This document shows, in pieces, positions 60,858-64,000 of a DNA stretch of 64,000 nt; the first letter of the stretch is position 1, and every line of letters begins with the position of its first letter. A program made the position numbers and the translations under genes. The notes below the pieces were generated by a model. The model did no database searches, was not told where the DNA came from, and saw nothing but the letters and a program-made list of their open reading frames with translations. This DNA comes from Afipia sp. (GTDB taxonomy: Bacteria > Pseudomonadota > Alphaproteobacteria > Rhizobiales > Xanthobacteraceae), in NCBI GenBank assembly GCA_017474385.1, contig JAFVHU010000138.1, positions 21,859 through 85,858 of the forward strand, read 5' to 3'.

Positions 60858-61591
60858 TTGCCCACTTCGCTCAGTTTGGCCTTCTCGGCTTCAGGATATG
60901 CAGTCGTCGTCGTCGTGCCCTTGCGATACTTGTCGAACGCAACGTTGCGGCGAGGCGTATAGGCCGGGGTCTCGGCGCGCGGCTGGACGAGATCGGACGG
61001 ATTGTCGACCATCGCGGCGAGGTTGCGCTGGGTTGCGCAGCCCAGATTGTAGTACGGCCGGTTTTCGAAATAGCTCTTGTTCTTGATGGAGGGACCGAGG
61101 TCTTCCGGCCAAACGCCACACGGACCGGCATCCGCCACGATCCGCGGATAGTTGACCCGGATGGTCGCAAACTGCCGAGGATCGGTCGGGCGATAACTCC
61201 TGACGGTGATGCCGCGCGGCGGCACACCGGCAGCGGCCAGGATACCTTGAATCTCACGCAAAGAGTCGTTTGCCACGCGCGCGTTCGGCGTATTCGTTGG
61301 CATATCGATGATGATGCCGCCGGTGCCTTCGCGTAACCAGGCTTCAGCGAGGCCGGCGATATCCGAACGCTGTGCAGCGGTGAGGCCGCCGCGGCCGGTG
61401 CCGACGAAGACTTCGGTCGCGTGGTTCGCTTCCTGAACCACGATGGGATGGCGCTGACGATAATCGAGCGGGATGCTGCTCGTCGGCTTGTCCTGATCGG
61501 TATGCGTGCAGGCCCCTAACGCGGCAGACGCCCCGAGAAGGGCGACCGCAACGCGCAGACTGCGCTTGAGATTGGGTACTCGCATCGTCAT
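60854..61591 (-). CDS. cpaD: Pilus assembly lipoprotein CpaD
   Basis: This is a 245-aa outer-membrane lipoprotein of the Tad system. The signal ends in ALGAC (lipidated Cys28). The CpaD domain includes YRQRHPIVVQEANHATEVFVG and the Cys pair in GPCGVWPEDLG and YNLGCATQRNLAAMVDNPSDLVQPR, typical of the family. It is thought to support the CpaC secretin. AAGGA precedes the start by about nine bases. Confidence 0.93.
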   Translation of the reverse strand: MTMRVPNLKRSLRVAVALLGASAALGACTHTDQDKPTSSIPLDYRQRHPIVVQEANHATEVFVGTGRGGLTAAQRSDIAGLAEAWLREGTGGIIIDMPTNTPNARVANDSLREIQGILAAAGVPPRGITVRSYRPTDPRQFATIRVNYPRIVADAGPCGVWPEDLGPSIKNKSYFENRPYYNLGCATQRNLAAMVDNPSDLVQPRAETPAYTPRRNVAFDKYRKGTTTTTAYPEAEKAKLSEVGK

Positions 61592-61612
61592 CGTTACTGT
61601 CCTTGTCCCATC

Positions 61613-63091
61613 TCAGTCGGTGATGAAGCCATAAGTGCCGCGGTATTTGCGGCCCGGTTCAACACGTCCGGGAACGCCATAGATGCGGTTGATGTTGCCG
61701 AGCAGATCCGACTGCGGATCGGCGGCATCGGCGAAGCCGTCGTCAGGGCGAGACAGATCTTTCTGCGCGACCGCGCGAACGACGAACGGCGTCACGAGCA
61801 CCATCAGTTCAGTGTTGCGGTTGACGTAGTCACGGCTGCGGAACAGCGTTCCGAGCACCGGGAGTTGCGACAATCCAGGCAGCCCGTTGATCGCCTGTTT
61901 GGTCTGTTCCTGAATCAGGCCTGCCATCGCCATCGAGCCGCCCGACGGAATCTCCAGGGTGGTCTCCGCGCGGCGGGTTTTGACCGACGGAATCGTCAGG
62001 GTGCTGCCCGCTTGATCGAGCGTAATGGAATTGTCAGGCGACAGTTCCGAGACTTCGGTCAACACGCGCAGGCTGATCCGGCCTTCGGACAGCACGATCG
62101 GCGTGAAGTTCAAGGTAATACCGAACTTCTTGAAGTCGATCTGGGTGGTACATGCGCGTGAGATGGGGTCGCAGGTATAACCTTTGGGAAGCGGGAATTC
62201 GCCGCCCGCAACGAAGGTCGCGGACTCGCCGGAAATCGCTGTCAGATTCGGTTCCGCCAAGGTGCGTACGACACCGGCGCTTTCCATGGCGCGCATCGTT
62301 GCCGTCACAGATGGTACACCAGCCGTCGAGCCGAAGGAGCTGATCAGATTGTTGCCGGCGACCAGCGGCCGGCCGTAGGCGGTGAATGGGTTGGTGTTGT
62401 TGAATTTCACCACGGCGGTGCCGTAGTTCAGGTTCGCGCTGAGATCGATGCCGAGCTGCTTGATAATGTCGCGCTGCATTTCGGCGACGGTGACCTTCAG
62501 CATGACCTGATCGCGGCCACGAACCGCGATGCTGTTCACGACCTTGTCGGGGCCGCCGGCCAGACGCGCGGCCATTTCCTGCGCCTGCTGCGCCTCGACA
62601 GGACTGGCGGCCGAACCCGACAGCACGACGCCGTCGCCGACGCCTTCGATCCGGATATCGGACAGCGGGAACGATTGTTTCAGCGCGGCGCGGACACCGT
62701 TGAGGTCGCGCGTCACCGCGATATCGTAAGCGGCGATCTGCTGGCCGGCCGTGTCGAAGAACACGATGTTGGTCTGACCGACCGCAGCACCGATGATGTA
62801 GGCGCGTTGCGCCGATCGTACCACGGCGTTGGCGATCTTGGGGTCCGCGACCAGAACGTCCTTGATGTCGCGCGGCAGGTCGATGACGACGGATTTACCG
62901 ATGCCGAGCGGCAGGAAGCGCGCATTCAACTGGCCGCCATTCGATGCGACGGCCGCAGTTGCGGGCGTGCGGTAGTCGCTCGCGATCACCGGCGACAAGG
63001 CCGGGTTCAGCGTCAGTGCGGAAATTGCGGCAAACGACAGGGCACGCACCATGAAGGTCCGTACAGGTGCCAGATGTCCCTCTCGCCTCAT
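61613..63091 (-). CDS. cpaC: Pilus secretin CpaC (RcpA)
   Basis: This is a 492-aa outer-membrane channel protein of the type II/III secretin family. After a signal region (about 10-38, MVRALSFAAISALTLNPALSPVIA) come the BON-like N-domain (PLGIGKSVVIDLPRDIKDVLVADPKIANAV) and the secretin core with VRTLAEPNLTAISGESATFVAGGEFPLP and GLPGLSQLPVLGTLFRSRDY. I start at MRREGHLAP, preceded by GAGAGGA. Two Cys in YTCDPISRACTT may pair. It is 17 bases downstream of cpaB. Confidence 0.94.
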   Translation of the reverse strand: MRREGHLAPVRTFMVRALSFAAISALTLNPALSPVIASDYRTPATAAVASNGGQLNARFLPLGIGKSVVIDLPRDIKDVLVADPKIANAVVRSAQRAYIIGAAVGQTNIVFFDTAGQQIAAYDIAVTRDLNGVRAALKQSFPLSDIRIEGVGDGVVLSGSAASPVEAQQAQEMAARLAGGPDKVVNSIAVRGRDQVMLKVTVAEMQRDIIKQLGIDLSANLNYGTAVVKFNNTNPFTAYGRPLVAGNNLISSFGSTAGVPSVTATMRAMESAGVVRTLAEPNLTAISGESATFVAGGEFPLPKGYTCDPISRACTTQIDFKKFGITLNFTPIVLSEGRISLRVLTEVSELSPDNSITLDQAGSTLTIPSVKTRRAETTLEIPSGGSMAMAGLIQEQTKQAINGLPGLSQLPVLGTLFRSRDYVNRNTELMVLVTPFVVRAVAQKDLSRPDDGFADAADPQSDLLGNINRIYGVPGRVEPGRKYRGTYGFITD

Positions 63092-63108
63092 AATGCCAGT
63101 CCTCTCGA

Positions 63109-63894
63109 TCACTTCCGTGTCGTCATTGTCGTGGTAACGCCGTAGCGAACGACATTGACGCTGTCGCTCTTGCTGCCGTCGTCGATGTTAATGTCGTTGC
63201 GGTTGGCATCGACCAGGCTGCGCAATGCGAGCGACAAGGTGCCGGCTTGCCGCGCACGCGACAGCGATTCCGCCTGATCAGGTTTCAACTCGAGCGTCGC
63301 GGTCTTGCCGACCACGACCTTCTGCCCGTCCTTTTCTCCGACCGTCTGGTCGATGGCGAGAACGCGAATGTTGCTCAGGATGATTTCAGAGTTGATGACG
63401 TCGTTTGTGCCGGTGCGGCTGGCGACTCTTTCACGCTTGGTGAGAATGACGTCGACCTTGTCGTTGGGCAGGATGAAGCCGCCGGCGCCGGTTTCCGGCG
63501 AGATTTCGGTTGAAATCGCGCGCATGCCGGTCGGCAGGATGGCCGCCATAAAGCCGGAGCCGTTACCCTTGACGAGCTTGGTTTCGCGGATCGGTTCGCC
63601 CGCAAGGAACGGCGAGCGCGCAATCGATCCCACGATCTGGGTCATTGCTTCAGGCTGATCGTTGCGGCGGATGAAGCTGGAGCTTGCCGTCGATGAAGGC
63701 CAGTTTTGCCACTGAATATCGTCAGGCGTGACGGTCTGACCGAGCGGAATGTCGGTGCGGGCAACCAGAACGTCAGTGGTGTCCATTGTCGTTGGCGCCG
63801 CGACCGGCTTCGGATCGGAGCCGCTTGCAAGATATGCAGCAGCGCCACCGGCGCAGACAGCAATGGCCAGGACGACAATCCGCGCGGTATTCAT
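63109..63894 (-). CDS. cpaB: Pilus assembly protein CpaB (RcpC)
   Basis: This is a 261-aa protein with an N-terminal membrane anchor or signal (about 5-23, IVVLAIAVCAGGAAAYLA), a SAF domain (about 40-110, VLVARTDIPLGQTVTPDDIQWQNW and GEPIRETKLV) and an RcpC domain (MRAISTEISPETGAGGFILPNDKVDVILTKR). It is periplasmic and is thought to work with the secretin. It is the first Tad gene in the window; the prepilin peptidase and Flp pilin genes would lie beyond the edge. Confidence 0.92.
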   Translation of the reverse strand: MNTARIVVLAIAVCAGGAAAYLASGSDPKPVAAPTTMDTTDVLVARTDIPLGQTVTPDDIQWQNWPSSTASSSFIRRNDQPEAMTQIVGSIARSPFLAGEPIRETKLVKGNGSGFMAAILPTGMRAISTEISPETGAGGFILPNDKVDVILTKRERVASRTGTNDVINSEIILSNIRVLAIDQTVGEKDGQKVVVGKTATLELKPDQAESLSRARQAGTLSLALRSLVDANRNDINIDDGSKSDSVNVVRYGVTTTMTTRK

Positions 63895-64000
63895 ACGCTT
63901 TCACTTTCCACATCACGCCGCGACGGACCTGTCGCTGTGGTCGGATTTGACCAGCTAAACGTCAAAGCATGGTTAATGAGGCGTATCTAAATCGCGTTAA
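63895..64000. other. Upstream region of cpaB to window end
   Basis: These 106 bases hold the cpaB ribosome site (GGAAAG on the minus strand) and no coding frame. The last 35 bases are AT-richer and may contain a promoter, but no clear box is visible. Confidence 0.4.

Overview
The window is GC-rich, densely coded chromosomal DNA from an alphaproteobacterium, most likely of the Bradyrhizobium/Rhodopseudomonas/Afipia group (Nitrobacteraceae). The evidence is a CycM-type membrane cytochrome c, a pimFABCD-type dicarboxylate operon in the gene order known from Rhodopseudomonas palustris, several branched-chain-amino-acid-type (Liv/HAAT) ABC transporters, a LinB-like haloalkane dehalogenase, and palindromic intergenic repeats of the kind common in these genomes. 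I cannot fix the genus. I see no tRNA, rRNA, CRISPR array, prophage or insertion sequence.

Layout. 1-7.1 kb: 3' part of a haloalkane dehalogenase, a type I glutamine synthetase without glnB beside it, a WYL regulator divergent from a glutathione S-transferase, an FMN-fold protein divergent from a LysR regulator, and a PaaI thioesterase. 7.3-14.3 kb: an apparent aromatic-acid module made of pobA (4-hydroxybenzoate hydroxylase), a divergent binding protein, an ABC operon (livH, a livM-livG fusion, livF) and a divergent MarR regulator. A near-identical operator-like sequence lies in both divergent control regions. 14.4-15.7 kb: glycerate kinase.

15.9-32.7 kb: a substrate capture and beta-oxidation module. 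Three paralogous periplasmic binding proteins stand in tandem, two of the spacers being ungapped duplicates of each other, next to a livG-livF-livH-livM operon. An IclR regulator follows, with a decayed copy of its own 3' end beside it. Divergent from it is pimF-pimA-pimB-pimC-pimD, which would activate dicarboxylic or fatty acids and carry them through a full beta-oxidation round. An IclR-box-like palindrome lies just upstream of pimF.

32.9-44.8 kb: glycerol kinase, a second GST, a small secreted protein, metF-metH, a luciferase-like oxidoreductase, kdsB-pheA and cycM. 45.1-55.1 kb: two paralogous peptide-binding proteins, yejB-yejE-yejF, and a convergent pair encoding an NlpC/P60 peptidase and an M17 aminopeptidase; together this looks like a peptide or muropeptide uptake and breakdown island. 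55.3-64 kb: a Tad/Cpa type IVb pilus operon (cpaB-C-D-E-F, tadB, tadC) with tadD convergent to it.

Palindromic repeats of several families occupy most of the longer intergenic spaces. Two members of one family differ by a compensatory base pair in the stem.
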